This document shows, in pieces, positions 8,301 to 14,643 of a stretch of 18,155 bases of DNA (its first letter is position 1; each line of letters begins with the position of its first letter). Location: NCBI GenBank assembly GCA_041913505.1, contig JAYSFC010000075.1:1-18155 (forward strand). The letters are read 5' to 3'. The DNA is from JAYSFC01 sp041913505. GTDB taxonomy: Bacteria > Pseudomonadota > Gammaproteobacteria > Burkholderiales > Burkholderiaceae_C. The notes below the pieces were generated by a model. The model saw only the letters and a list, made by a program, of their open reading frames with translations. It was not told the DNA's origin and made no database searches. The translations under genes were made by a program, and so were the position numbers.

Positions 8301-8433
8301 CCACGGGCTCATCGATCTTGGGGTACTCGCGCACCGACAGGCGCGTGAAGCTCACGGCGCCCACCAGCAGCACCAGCAGCGAGAGCACGGTGGCGAACAC
8401 CGGGCGACGGATGGAGGTTTCAGCGAGTTGCAT
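5317..8433 (-). CDS. RND multidrug efflux permease (HAE1 family)
   Basis: Inner-membrane, proton-driven drug pump of 1038 residues, a normal length for AcrB relatives. It starts with MQLAETSIRRPVFATVLSLL (first transmembrane helix). Two periplasmic porter/docking halves follow TM1 and TM7. The proton relay is intact: Asp400-Asp401 in GLVVDDAIVMLEN (TM4) and Lys923 in GLITKHGILIVEF (TM10). The sequence family resembles MexK/TriC/MdtB-type pumps more than AcrB itself, but the drug range cannot be deduced. The start codon lies 35 bp after the adaptor stop on the same strand, so the two are one operon. No TolC/OprM-type channel and no local regulator gene is present in the window, so the pump must borrow an outer-membrane channel. 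The stop is 8 bp from the convergent Asp-box gene. Confidence 0.96.
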   Translation of the reverse strand: MQLAETSIRRPVFATVLSLLVLLVGAVSFTRLSVREYPKIDEPVVTVSVRYAGASAEVIESQVTKVLEDSIAGIDAVDVITSISRAEQSQISVRFRLEKDADNAAAEVRDRTSRVRNRLPQAIDEPVIAKVEADAFPVMWLAFSSQTLSPLQINDLVNRIVKPRLQTVSGVADVPIYGERRYAMRVWLDPERLAGYRLTTQDVEDAIRRSNLELPAGRIESQQREFSVTSQTDLIKPSQFSDIVIRTVKGFPVRMRDVATVEEGAANERTRVRLNGREAISVGVIRQATANPLELSAGVRAMLPQLRADLPADITVDVANDNSLFIDRSVKSVYQTIFEAVVLVALVIFVFLRTLRASIIPIITIPVSLVGTFALMALAGFSINTLTLLALVLAIGLVVDDAIVMLENIYRHIEEGLDPFSAAIKGAKEIGFAIVAMTLTLVAVYAPLAFTPGRTGRLFVEFALALAGAVLVSGFVALTLSPMMCSLLLRHNPNPNRFDRTMERWLTALSNAYGRLLRWIVTAGRGRVLQARWIVVGVMLASGAALVAVYPTMKQELSPLEDRGTILANITAPDGATIDYTNRYALELEKIGRGYSEFDRIFANIGNPTVSQGSVVYRTVDWERRERSTLALARELQPRVAGLPGVSAFLITPPSLGQGFRSRPLEFVIQTSDSYEHLNAVVEQMRAEIAKNPGIISPDVDLRLNKPELRIDVDRERAADLGVSVEVVAKAIETMLGGRTVTRYKRDAEQYDVIVQNQASGRTTPEDIDGIYVRGRNDAMIPLSALVKVRESVSPRELNHFGQRRSATITANLSPDYSLGEALAFMDATAAKVLKPGYTTDLNGTSREFKNSQGALVIVFVLALLFIFLVLAAQFESFIDPLVIMLSVPLSMIGALLALKWSGGSLNVYSQIGLITLVGLITKHGILIVEFTNQLREQGMEMVDALVQAASQRLRPILMTTGAMVLGAIPLALAHGAGAETRTQIGWVIVGGMSLGTLLTIFVVPTMYTLFARSAVPGAKTDEVREHPKAPHGGYVAK

Positions 8434-8468
8434 GGCAGGGCTTCGTCAAGGGGGCACGCAGTCCACGG

Positions 8469-9743
8469 TCACGCGCCATGGCGCGCCGTGGCCGCGGCCG
8501 GCAGCGCCGCCAGGCAGGGGTTGGCGCCCGGCAGGGCCTGCACGAGCACGGCAGGCCGCGCCGCGGGCACGGCGGGCGGCGCTGCCCCGCCGCCGGGGCT
8601 GGCCAGGTCCACCACCTTCACGGGCGCGCCATCGCGCTGGATGCGCTGCTGGCCGGCCACGACCACGGTGTCGCCCAGCGCCAGCCCTTGCACCACTTCG
8701 ACGAGGCCGGGGCGGCGCGCGCCGAGCTTCACATCCACGCGGCGCGCTACCTGCGAGCCGGCCTCGGTACCGGGCTCGATTTTGTAGACGTAGGGGCTTT
8801 CCCCCTTGGGCACCACGGCCTCCTCGGGCACCACGCGCGCGTCGGCGCGTTCACCGAACACGGTTGTCACGCGCGCGAACATGCCGGGGCGCAGCTGCAG
8901 GCGACGGTTGTCGATGCAGGCGCGCACGGCCACCGAGCGGCCGTCGGCATCGAGCTGCGGGTTGATGGCCTGGACCACGGCGTCGTAGCGCACGCCGGGC
9001 AGCGCATCGATCTCCACGCGGGCCACCTGGCCGGTGCGCAGCTTCTGCTGGAAGCGCTCGGGCAGGCGAAAGTCCACATACACGGCATCGAGGTCCTCGA
9101 TGTTGACGATGTCGGCGCCGTCCTTGAGGTAGTCGCCCACGGCCACGTTGCGGATACCCGCGATGCCATCGAACGGCGCGACGATGGTAAGCCGGGCGGC
9201 CGTGGCCTGCGCAAGCGCGAGCTTGGCCTGAGCCACCTGCAGGTTCGCGGCGCTTTCGTCTACCGAGCGCTGGCTGATGAAGCCTTGCGCCACGAGCTCC
9301 TGGTTGCGCTTGTGGTTGGCCTGCGCGATGGACAGCTCGGCCTCGCTCTGCTGCACCTGAGCGCGCGGCAGTTGATCGTCCAGGCGCACGAGCACCTGGC
9401 CGCGGCGCACGCGCTGGCCATCCTTGAAGTTGAGGTCGGTCACCCGCCCGCCCACTTCGGGCCGCAGCACCACGCTCTGGCGCGAGCGCAGGCTGCCCAC
9501 GGCCTCGGCGTCATCGCTCATGGCCATCTGGCGCACTGCGGCAACCTCCACGGTCACAGCCCGGGCCACAGCGCCATTGGCATTGCCATCGCTCGCCCGC
9601 GGAGTGCCGGCGGCGGGCTGTGCGCCTGGCGCGGAAGCGGCCGTGACGGAGGTGGAGTGAGGCCGTTGCAGCCACCAGGCCGCGCCGGACGCGGCCACGA
9701 TGCCAAGGATCGCGACGGCGGAATACAGTGCTTTGGGCGCCAT
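8469..9743 (-). CDS. RND efflux periplasmic adaptor (membrane-fusion protein)
   Basis: A 424-residue adaptor linking the RND permease to an outer-membrane channel. A single N-terminal membrane anchor (residues 1-22, ALYSAVAILGIVAASGAAWW) without a lipobox cysteine is followed by a low-complexity linker and a first lipoyl half-motif (GGRVTDLNFKDGQRVRRGQV). A helical hairpin (QVQQSEAELSIAQANHKRN...) comes next, then the second lipoyl half (LTIVAPFDGIAG), beta-barrel and membrane-proximal domains. I chose ATG 9743 because the anchor begins directly after it. A TTG at 9776 extends the frame by 11 codons, but its AAGGA lies only one base away, too close to work. Neither start has a good Shine-Dalgarno. 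The 140 bp up to rnhA hold a direct repeat and an inverted repeat that may be control sites. Confidence 0.94.
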   Translation of the reverse strand: MAPKALYSAVAILGIVAASGAAWWLQRPHSTSVTAASAPGAQPAAGTPRASDGNANGAVARAVTVEVAAVRQMAMSDDAEAVGSLRSRQSVVLRPEVGGRVTDLNFKDGQRVRRGQVLVRLDDQLPRAQVQQSEAELSIAQANHKRNQELVAQGFISQRSVDESAANLQVAQAKLALAQATAARLTIVAPFDGIAGIRNVAVGDYLKDGADIVNIEDLDAVYVDFRLPERFQQKLRTGQVARVEIDALPGVRYDAVVQAINPQLDADGRSVAVRACIDNRRLQLRPGMFARVTTVFGERADARVVPEEAVVPKGESPYVYKIEPGTEAGSQVARRVDVKLGARRPGLVEVVQGLALGDTVVVAGQQRIQRDGAPVKVVDLASPGGGAAPPAVPAARPAVLVQALPGANPCLAALPAAATARHGA

Positions 9744-9756
9744 GAACAAAAGGAAA

Positions 9757-9793
9757 GCTGCTACACGCGGATGCAATCCTTCAATGTAGCAGC
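9757..9793. promoter_or_regulatory. 9-bp inverted repeat in the efflux operon leader
   Basis: GCTGCTACA (9757-9765) and TGTAGCAGC (9785-9793) are exact reverse complements separated by 19 bases. They lie 14-50 bp upstream of the adaptor ATG. It could be an operator half-site pair or a hairpin in the leader RNA. No regulator gene is adjacent, so the role is inferred from position only. Confidence 0.45.
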
Positions 9794-9846
9794 GCAGGGC
9801 CCGCGCCGCCGCGGCCCTCCCCTGGCGAGGAGGGTGGCGACAGGCA

Positions 9847-9864
9847 GCTTTACCCTGGCTTTAC
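9847..9864 (-). promoter_or_regulatory. Direct repeat resembling an OmpR-family regulator site
   Basis: GCTTTAC occurs at 9847-9853 and again at 9858-9864, i.e. two exact 7-mers with an 11-bp period, one DNA turn. Read toward the efflux operon this is GTAAAGC-N4-GTAAAGC. OmpR/PhoB-family response regulators (PmrA/QseB/PhoB type) bind 6-7-bp direct repeats with that spacing. The site is 104-121 bp upstream of the adaptor ATG, just past the rnhA stop. The binding protein is unknown. Confidence 0.45.
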
Positions 9865-9883
9865 ATGCAGCGGCGTGCCTGCG

Positions 9884-10330
9884 TCAGCGGCCCAGCGCCT
9901 TGTCCACGCCCTTATTGGCCAGGGCATCGGCGCGCTCGTTGCCCGGATGGCCCGCATGCCCCTTGACCCATCGCCAATCGATACGATGCCCCCCGTGGGT
10001 CACGAGCTCGTCGAGCCGCTGCCACAGCTCCACGTTCTTGACAGGCTGCTTCGACGCCGTGCGCCAGCCCTTGGCCTTCCAGCCGTGGATCCACTCCGTG
10101 ATGCCCTTGCGCACATACTCGCTGTCGAGGTAGAGCGTCACGGCGCAAGGGCGCTTGAGCGCCGAAAGGGCCTCGATGACGGCCTGCAGCTCCATGCGGT
10201 TGTTGGTGGTGCCCAGCTCTCCGCCGAACAGCTCCTTCTCGACGGCGCCAGCCCTCAGCAAAACGCCCCAGCCCCCTGGGCCGGGGTTGCCCTTGCAGGC
10301 ACCGTCCGTGTAAATCTCAATCTGGTTCAA
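9884..10330 (-). CDS. rnhA: Ribonuclease HI
   Basis: Cuts the RNA strand of RNA-DNA hybrids during replication and R-loop removal. The 148-residue protein shows the full Mg2+-binding DEDD set: YTDGACKGNPGPGG (first Asp), NNRMELQA (Glu), YLDSEYV (second Asp) and GHAGHPGNERADALA (last Asp with its loop His). The start appears to be TTG. Two in-frame TTGs exist at 10336 and 10330; AAGGA abuts the first but stands six bases before the second, so I chose 10330, giving MNQIEIYTDG, a typical RNase HI start. The gene begins 12 bp after the stop of the upstream methyltransferase, and the ribosome-binding site lies in that gap, so coupling is likely. In E. coli rnhA also neighbours the yafS methyltransferase, there in convergent orientation. 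Confidence 0.95.
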   Translation of the reverse strand: MNQIEIYTDGACKGNPGPGGWGVLLRAGAVEKELFGGELGTTNNRMELQAVIEALSALKRPCAVTLYLDSEYVRKGITEWIHGWKAKGWRTASKQPVKNVELWQRLDELVTHGGHRIDWRWVKGHAGHPGNERADALANKGVDKALGR

Positions 10331-10342
10331 ACTCAATCCTTG

Positions 10343-11149
10343 TCAATATCCGCGGTGGTGCACCAGCGCCTGCGCCGCGTCCCGGTTCGCCAGCGGCACC
10401 GAGGCTGCCGCGCGCTGGCGCGCTGTGCGCCACGCGGGCTCGAGCAAGCGCATGCCATGCACGCGCTTGACTGCCACGACGAAATAGGCGGCCCCGAGTA
10501 TCGGCCACCAGCGGGGGCCCAGCGCGTCCATCCAGCGAAAACGTTCGAGCCATTGGCCGTTGCGCATGGCCGGACGGTAGCAACCGAAATGGGCCACCTC
10601 GACCTCGAAGTTCAACAAGCGCAGCCAGTCACGCAACCGCCAGTAACCGATGAATTCGCCCATGTCGGGCAGGAACAGCGTTCCTCGCCCCAGGCGCTGG
10701 TAGAGCCGCGCGCGGCGCTGGCGCAATCCCCAGAGGCTGGTGGCATTGAAGCCGCTGATCACCACGCGCCCCTCGGGCACCAGCACGCGCGCCACCTCGC
10801 GCAGCGCGGCATGCGGGTCGCAGCTGAGCTCCAGCGTGTGGGGCAGCAGCACGAGATCGAGGCTGTTCTCGGGAAACGGCAGCGCCACGGGCTCGGCCCA
10901 CAGCGCGGGGCTCGGCAGGGGCAGGGCCTTCGGCCCGACCCCGGCATGGAACTCGCCACCCAGCGCGGGCCACTGGTGGGGAATGCGGTTGGCGCGCAAG
11001 CCCTGCAGCCATGGCATGCCCAGCTGCAGCGCGTGGTAGCCGAACAGGTCCGCCACGGCCTCGTCATAGCGCGCCTGCTCCCAGTCCAGCAGGTAGCGAC
11101 CCGCAGGAGACTCGAACCAGCGGTGCAAACCTATAATTTCGTCGCTCAT
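10343..11149 (-). CDS. YafS-like SAM-dependent methyltransferase
   Basis: A 268-residue class I methyltransferase-like protein. The recognisable part is the Methyltransf_11-type segment LPFPENSLDLVLLPHTLELS followed by DPHAALREVARVLVPEGRVVISGFN. The N-terminal glycine-rich SAM loop is weak. It stands between gloB and rnhA, the place yafS holds in E. coli, which supports a YafS-type assignment; the substrate is unknown. The start ATG (11149-11147) faces and overlaps the gloB ATG (11148-11150) within one CATG. An upstream start at 11182 would add 11 residues read from inside gloB and lacks support. Codons 3-7 (D-E-I-I-G) use ATA, rare in this genome, because the opposite strand there reads TATAAT. 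rnhA follows on the same strand. Confidence 0.82.
   Translation of the reverse strand: MSDEIIGLHRWFESPAGRYLLDWEQARYDEAVADLFGYHALQLGMPWLQGLRANRIPHQWPALGGEFHAGVGPKALPLPSPALWAEPVALPFPENSLDLVLLPHTLELSCDPHAALREVARVLVPEGRVVISGFNATSLWGLRQRRARLYQRLGRGTLFLPDMGEFIGYWRLRDWLRLLNFEVEVAHFGCYRPAMRNGQWLERFRWMDALGPRWWPILGAAYFVVAVKRVHGMRLLEPAWRTARQRAAASVPLANRDAAQALVHHRGY
11132..11137 (+). promoter_or_regulatory. Perfect -10 box TATAAT for gloB
   Basis: TATAAT stands ten bases before the gloB ATG inside otherwise GC-rich coding DNA of the opposing methyltransferase. A start point about seven bases downstream would give a gloB leader of only about four nucleotides, nearly leaderless. I see no good -35 at 16-18 bp, so the promoter call rests mainly on the -10 box and on position. 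Confidence 0.55.
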
Positions 11150-11924
11150 GTACTTGCTGCCATTGCCCGCCTTTGCCGACAACTACATCTGGATGCTGCA
11201 CGACGGACGCCATGCCGTGGTGGTTGATCCGGGGGATGCCGCGCCAGTGCTGCAGGCCCTGCGAGACAACGGGTTGCTGTTGCAAGCCATTCTAGTCACG
11301 CACCACCATGCAGATCATGTCGGCGGCGTGGCCCCACTGCGCGAGGCCACGGGGGCCCGGGTCTATGGCCCGGCGCGCGAGCGCGTGCCCGAGCCGCTCA
11401 CGCAGCTGGCCCAGGGGCAGACCATTGAGGCGCTGGGCCTCGCATGGCGCATTCTCGATGTTCCCGGGCACACGGCGGGACACATTGCTTACTATTGTGC
11501 CGACATGGATGGGGCCCCGCTACTCTTTTGCGGCGACACACTGTTCTCGGCCGGTTGCGGCCGCCTGTTCGAGGGCACGCCGGCCCAGATGCAGGCCTCG
11601 CTCGACCAGTTCTCAGCCCTGCCGGGCGATACGCGCGTGTGCTGCACCCACGAGTACACGTTGTCGAACCTGCGCTTTGCGCGCGCCGTGGAACCTGGCA
11701 ACGCCACGCTGCTCCATTACCAGAGCCAGTGCGAGGCGTTGCGGTCCAGCGGGCAGCCAACGCTGCCGTCACGCATCGCACTGGAGCGCAACATCAACCC
11801 CTTTCTGCGCACGCGCGTGGCCTCGGTGGCCGCCGCCGCACAGGCCCACGATCCCCAGGTCGACCCTGGGGATGCCGTGGCGGTGCTGGCCGCGCTGCGC
11901 GAATGGAAAAACAACTTTTCATGA
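11148..11924 (+). CDS. gloB: Hydroxyacylglutathione hydrolase (glyoxalase II)
   Basis: Hydrolyses S-D-lactoylglutathione to D-lactate and glutathione, the second step of methylglyoxal detoxification. The 258-residue metallo-beta-lactamase-fold protein begins MYLLPLPAFADNYIW, the classic GloB start. It carries the dinuclear metal motif THHHADHVGG (His52, His54, Asp56, His57), then PGHTAGH, the bridging Asp in FCGDTLFSAGCG, and the last His in CCTHEYT. The C-terminal substrate-binding domain includes LERNINPFLR. There is no room for a leader: the start overlaps the opposing methyltransferase ATG by two bases and the presumed promoter lies inside that gene. The gloB stop overlaps the mltD ATG (ATGA), so the two are co-transcribed, as their adjacency in E. 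coli also suggests. Confidence 0.96.
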   Translation: MYLLPLPAFADNYIWMLHDGRHAVVVDPGDAAPVLQALRDNGLLLQAILVTHHHADHVGGVAPLREATGARVYGPARERVPEPLTQLAQGQTIEALGLAWRILDVPGHTAGHIAYYCADMDGAPLLFCGDTLFSAGCGRLFEGTPAQMQASLDQFSALPGDTRVCCTHEYTLSNLRFARAVEPGNATLLHYQSQCEALRSSGQPTLPSRIALERNINPFLRTRVASVAAAAQAHDPQVDPGDAVAVLAALREWKNNFS

Positions 11925-13453
11925 AGCTTCTGCACGTTTTCCTGCTGACCTGCCTGCTATGGCTCACGGGTTGCGCCACCACCACCGGCAGCGGTAACCC
12001 AGGCAGCACCACCGAGCCCGCCGCGCAGACCACGGCCAGTACCACACCCTCCCCCGCCATTCCCGAAGGCCCCCTGCAGCCCATCACTGCCGCGCAGGCC
12101 CACAGCAGCGGCGTGGCCTCGCTCACACCGCCGGCCGATCTGTGGGACCGCATCCGCCGTGGCTTCGCCATGCCCGATCTGCAGGACGACCTCGTGCAGG
12201 ACCGCGAACAGTGGTACACGAACCGGCCCGACTACATCCTGCGCATGACCGAGCGCTCGAGCAAGTACCTTTTCCACATCGTGGAGGAGCTGGAACGCCG
12301 CGGCATGCCCACCGAGCTCGCCCTGCTGCCCTACATCGAGAGCGCGTTCAATCCGCAGGCCGTCTCCAGCGCCAAGGCCGCAGGCATGTGGCAGTTCATG
12401 CCCGCCACGGGCCAGTACTTCGACCTCAAGCAGAACGCTTTCCGCGACGACCGGCGCGACGTGCTGGCGTCCACGCGCGCGGCGCTCGACTACCTGCAGA
12501 AGCTCTATGGCATGTTCGGCGACTGGCACCTCGCGCTAGCCGCCTACAACTGGGGCGAGGGCAGTGTGAGCCGCGCCATCGCACGTAACCAGCGGCTGGG
12601 CCTGGGCACGAGCTACACCGAGCTCAACATGCCCGCCGAGACACGCCTGTACGTGCCCAAGCTGCAGGCCGTGAAGAACATCGTGGCCAATCCCGACGGC
12701 TTCCGCGCAGAACTGCCCCTAATCGAGAACCACCCCTATTTCCAGACCGTGGACATCCAGCGCGACATGGACGTGGAGCTGGTGGCCAAGCTCTCGGGCG
12801 TGGGTCTCAAGGATTTCCGTGCGCTTAACCCTTCGCTGCACAAGCCCGTGATCTTCGCGGCCGGCACACCGCAGATCCTGCTGCCCTGGGACAATGCCAA
12901 GGTATTCCAGCGCAATCTCCAGGCCTATGACCAGGGCCAGTACGCGAGCTGGACCGTCTGGACCGCACCGCGCACGCTGAGCGCCTCGGACGCGGCGCAG
13001 CGCGTGGGCATGAGCGAATCGGCGTTGCGCAGCCTTAACGACATTCCGCCGCGCATGCTCATCAAGGCCGGATCGGCGCTCATCGTGCCGCGCAGCGCGA
13101 CGATGCAGGACGACGTGGCCGAGCGCGTCGCCGACAACGGCCAGATCGCACTCACGCCCGAGATCGTCACGCGCCGCACCACGGTGCGCGCGGGCAGGCG
13201 CGACACGGTCACCAGCATCGCCCAGCGCTACAAGGTCAGCGCGTCGAATGTGGCGGACTGGAACGATCTGAAGATCGGCGCCGCCTTCAAGGCAGGCCAG
13301 CAGGTGGTAATGTACCTGCCAGTGCGTGCAACCCCGGACGGAGCCCACGGCGCATCCGGGGCGCGCAAGAGCGCACATGGCACCAGCAGGGACAGCAGCC
13401 CCTCGCAGCCCAAGCGGCGCGGAGGCACGCCCTCCAAGGTCAAGCGACGCTGA
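11921..13453 (+). CDS. mltD: Membrane-bound lytic murein transglycosylase D, lipoprotein
   Basis: Cleaves the MurNAc-GlcNAc bond of peptidoglycan with formation of 1,6-anhydro-MurNAc. The 510-residue precursor has a lipoprotein signal with lipobox LTGC (Cys18); Ala at +2 fits outer-membrane sorting. A Thr/Ser/Pro-rich linker precedes the SLT domain: LALLPYIESAFNP with catalytic Glu140, AAGMWQFMPATGQYF, and LALAAYNWGEGSV. Two LysM-like peptidoglycan-binding segments follow at about 350-395 and 419-468. The C terminus is a strongly basic, probably disordered tail ending PKRRGG..KVKRR. Long upstream extensions of the frame lie over gloB and are rejected, because the signal peptide fixes the ATG at 11921. 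It is translationally coupled to gloB by a four-base overlap and converges with the solute-binding protein gene. Confidence 0.95.
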   Translation: MKLLHVFLLTCLLWLTGCATTTGSGNPGSTTEPAAQTTASTTPSPAIPEGPLQPITAAQAHSSGVASLTPPADLWDRIRRGFAMPDLQDDLVQDREQWYTNRPDYILRMTERSSKYLFHIVEELERRGMPTELALLPYIESAFNPQAVSSAKAAGMWQFMPATGQYFDLKQNAFRDDRRDVLASTRAALDYLQKLYGMFGDWHLALAAYNWGEGSVSRAIARNQRLGLGTSYTELNMPAETRLYVPKLQAVKNIVANPDGFRAELPLIENHPYFQTVDIQRDMDVELVAKLSGVGLKDFRALNPSLHKPVIFAAGTPQILLPWDNAKVFQRNLQAYDQGQYASWTVWTAPRTLSASDAAQRVGMSESALRSLNDIPPRMLIKAGSALIVPRSATMQDDVAERVADNGQIALTPEIVTRRTTVRAGRRDTVTSIAQRYKVSASNVADWNDLKIGAAFKAGQQVVMYLPVRATPDGAHGASGARKSAHGTSRDSSPSQPKRRGGTPSKVKRR

Positions 13454-13482
13454 GCGGCGGTCGCGCCCCCCTTCGGCCGCGG

Positions 13483-14514
13483 TCAGGCGTTGAACTGCTG
13501 CTTGGCCTTGCGCGCGAACTCGTTGGTGAACGTGCGCGTGAGGTCCACACGGCCGCCATCGAGCCCTGGTTGGATGCGCGCCAGAGCGCGCAGCGCGGTA
13601 GCGGGGCCATCCTCGGGCATCAGGCCATCGGGCGAGATCGTGTCGCGCATCTTGCCGAAGGCGGCGAGGTACAGCCCCCTGCTGCCCAGCAGGTAGCCGG
13701 GCGGTACGGCTTTGAGCAGATCACCGGGCGCAGCCGTCTGCAGCCACTTGAGCGCATGCACGATGCCGTTGGCGAGCGCCTGAGCCTGCGTCGCCTGCTT
13801 CTGCAGGAAGGCCTGGGGCGCATAAAGGCTGCCCGCAGGCATGGGGCCACCAAAGACCTCTTGCGCACCTTTGAGCGTGCGCATGTCGCTCAACAGCCGC
13901 ACCTCACCCTTTTGCTCGAGCATGGTCATCAGGGGATCGGCATGGCACAGTGCGTGTACAAGCCCCGAGCGCAACGCAGTTAGAGCCCCGCCACCGGAGC
14001 CAACGCCGACAAAGCTCACCTCGCGCTCGCCCAGGCCCGCGCGCGCCAGCACCATGCTCGCCACCAGATGGGTGGATGACCCCAAGGCCGAGACCCCCAC
14101 GCGCCGCCCTTTTAGGTCGCCCCAGTGCCTGTATTGCGGCAGCGCCCGGCTGGATATGCCCAGCGCCAGCTGGGGCGCACGCCCCTGCAGCACAAAGGCC
14201 CGGTACACCTGCCCCAGGCCCTGCATCCGGATGGTGTGCTCATACGCGCCCGAGCACACATCAGCCACCCCGGCTTGCAAGGCCTGCAATGCCAGCGCGC
14301 CGCCCGGGTAGTCTCGGATCGTGACATCGAGCCCCTCGGCGGCAAAAAACCCCAGCTGCTGCGCGATGGTGAGCGGCAGGTGGTACAGCACCCCCTGCCC
14401 CCCCACGGCCACGGTCAGGCGCGCCGGCTGGGCCCGCAGCGCGGGAACGGCCAAGCCGGCCACTGCCGCGGACCACGCGCCAAAACGGCGCCGACTGAGG
14501 AGAACGGAAGACAT
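13483..14514 (-). CDS. Orphan ABC-type substrate-binding protein, Tat-like signal
   Basis: A 343-residue periplasmic binding protein of the NMT1/SsuA/TauA type. Features of that family are LTVAVGGQGVLYHLPLTIAQQLGFFAAEGLDV near the mature start, YPGGALALQALQAGVADVCSGAYEHT, and LKGRRVGVSALGSSTHLV in the middle. The signal peptide reads LSRRRFGAWSAAVAGLAVPALRA; S-R-R-x-F matches the twin-arginine consensus, followed by a hydrophobic stretch and a likely cut near Ala28. I chose ATG 14514 because that signal then starts six residues in; a TTG at 14544 extends it by ten codons without a ribosome-binding site. No ATP-binding or permease gene is nearby, so the transporter partner is elsewhere or absent. 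The ligand (sulfonate, pyrimidine, nitrate or other) cannot be told. Confidence 0.88.
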   Translation of the reverse strand: MSSVLLSRRRFGAWSAAVAGLAVPALRAQPARLTVAVGGQGVLYHLPLTIAQQLGFFAAEGLDVTIRDYPGGALALQALQAGVADVCSGAYEHTIRMQGLGQVYRAFVLQGRAPQLALGISSRALPQYRHWGDLKGRRVGVSALGSSTHLVASMVLARAGLGEREVSFVGVGSGGGALTALRSGLVHALCHADPLMTMLEQKGEVRLLSDMRTLKGAQEVFGGPMPAGSLYAPQAFLQKQATQAQALANGIVHALKWLQTAAPGDLLKAVPPGYLLGSRGLYLAAFGKMRDTISPDGLMPEDGPATALRALARIQPGLDGGRVDLTRTFTNEFARKAKQQFNA

Positions 14515-14574
14515 CGAGGGAGAAAAAATGCTGCAGCGCAACAATATTGCCGCAGGCCTGCCGGACGTGCATCA

Positions 14575-14630
14575 GGGTCTCCCCCTGCGGGGTTCTACGT
14601 ACCAAGGAACCCGGGGAGGAGACCCCGCAG
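14575..14630. repeat. Overlapping, mutually exclusive hairpins
   Basis: Between the MAPEG stop and the binding-protein start are two competing inverted repeats. Structure A: GGGTCTCC (14575-14582) pairs with GGAGACCC (14618-14625), enclosing GGGTTC (14590-14595)/GAACCC (14607-14612) around a loop containing TACGTA. Structure B: CTGCGGGGT (14585-14593) pairs with ACCCCGCAG (14622-14630). Both are exact; each uses bases of the other. No U-tract follows on the minus strand, so a plain terminator is unlikely. Confidence 0.6.
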
Positions 14631-14643
14631 CTCCGGGGCCACT

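Noticed and set aside
3634..8787. A 1717-codon open frame on the + strand running opposite the RND permease
   Set aside because: It is antisense to well-supported genes for most of its length, is very rich in His, Arg, Ala and Gly as expected from the complement of GC-rich codons, and has no recognisable domain or repeat.
9815..9834. Stem CCCTCC/GGAGGG as a terminator for rnhA
   Set aside because: Only six pairs with an eight-base loop and no T-run on the minus strand; rnhA may read through into the efflux leader.
11150..11182. Longer methyltransferase with an 11-residue lead (MSAKAGNGSKY)
   Set aside because: The lead is antisense to conserved gloB codons and has no ribosome-binding site. 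MSDEIIGLHRWF looks like the natural start, though this should be checked because it decides the overlap finding.
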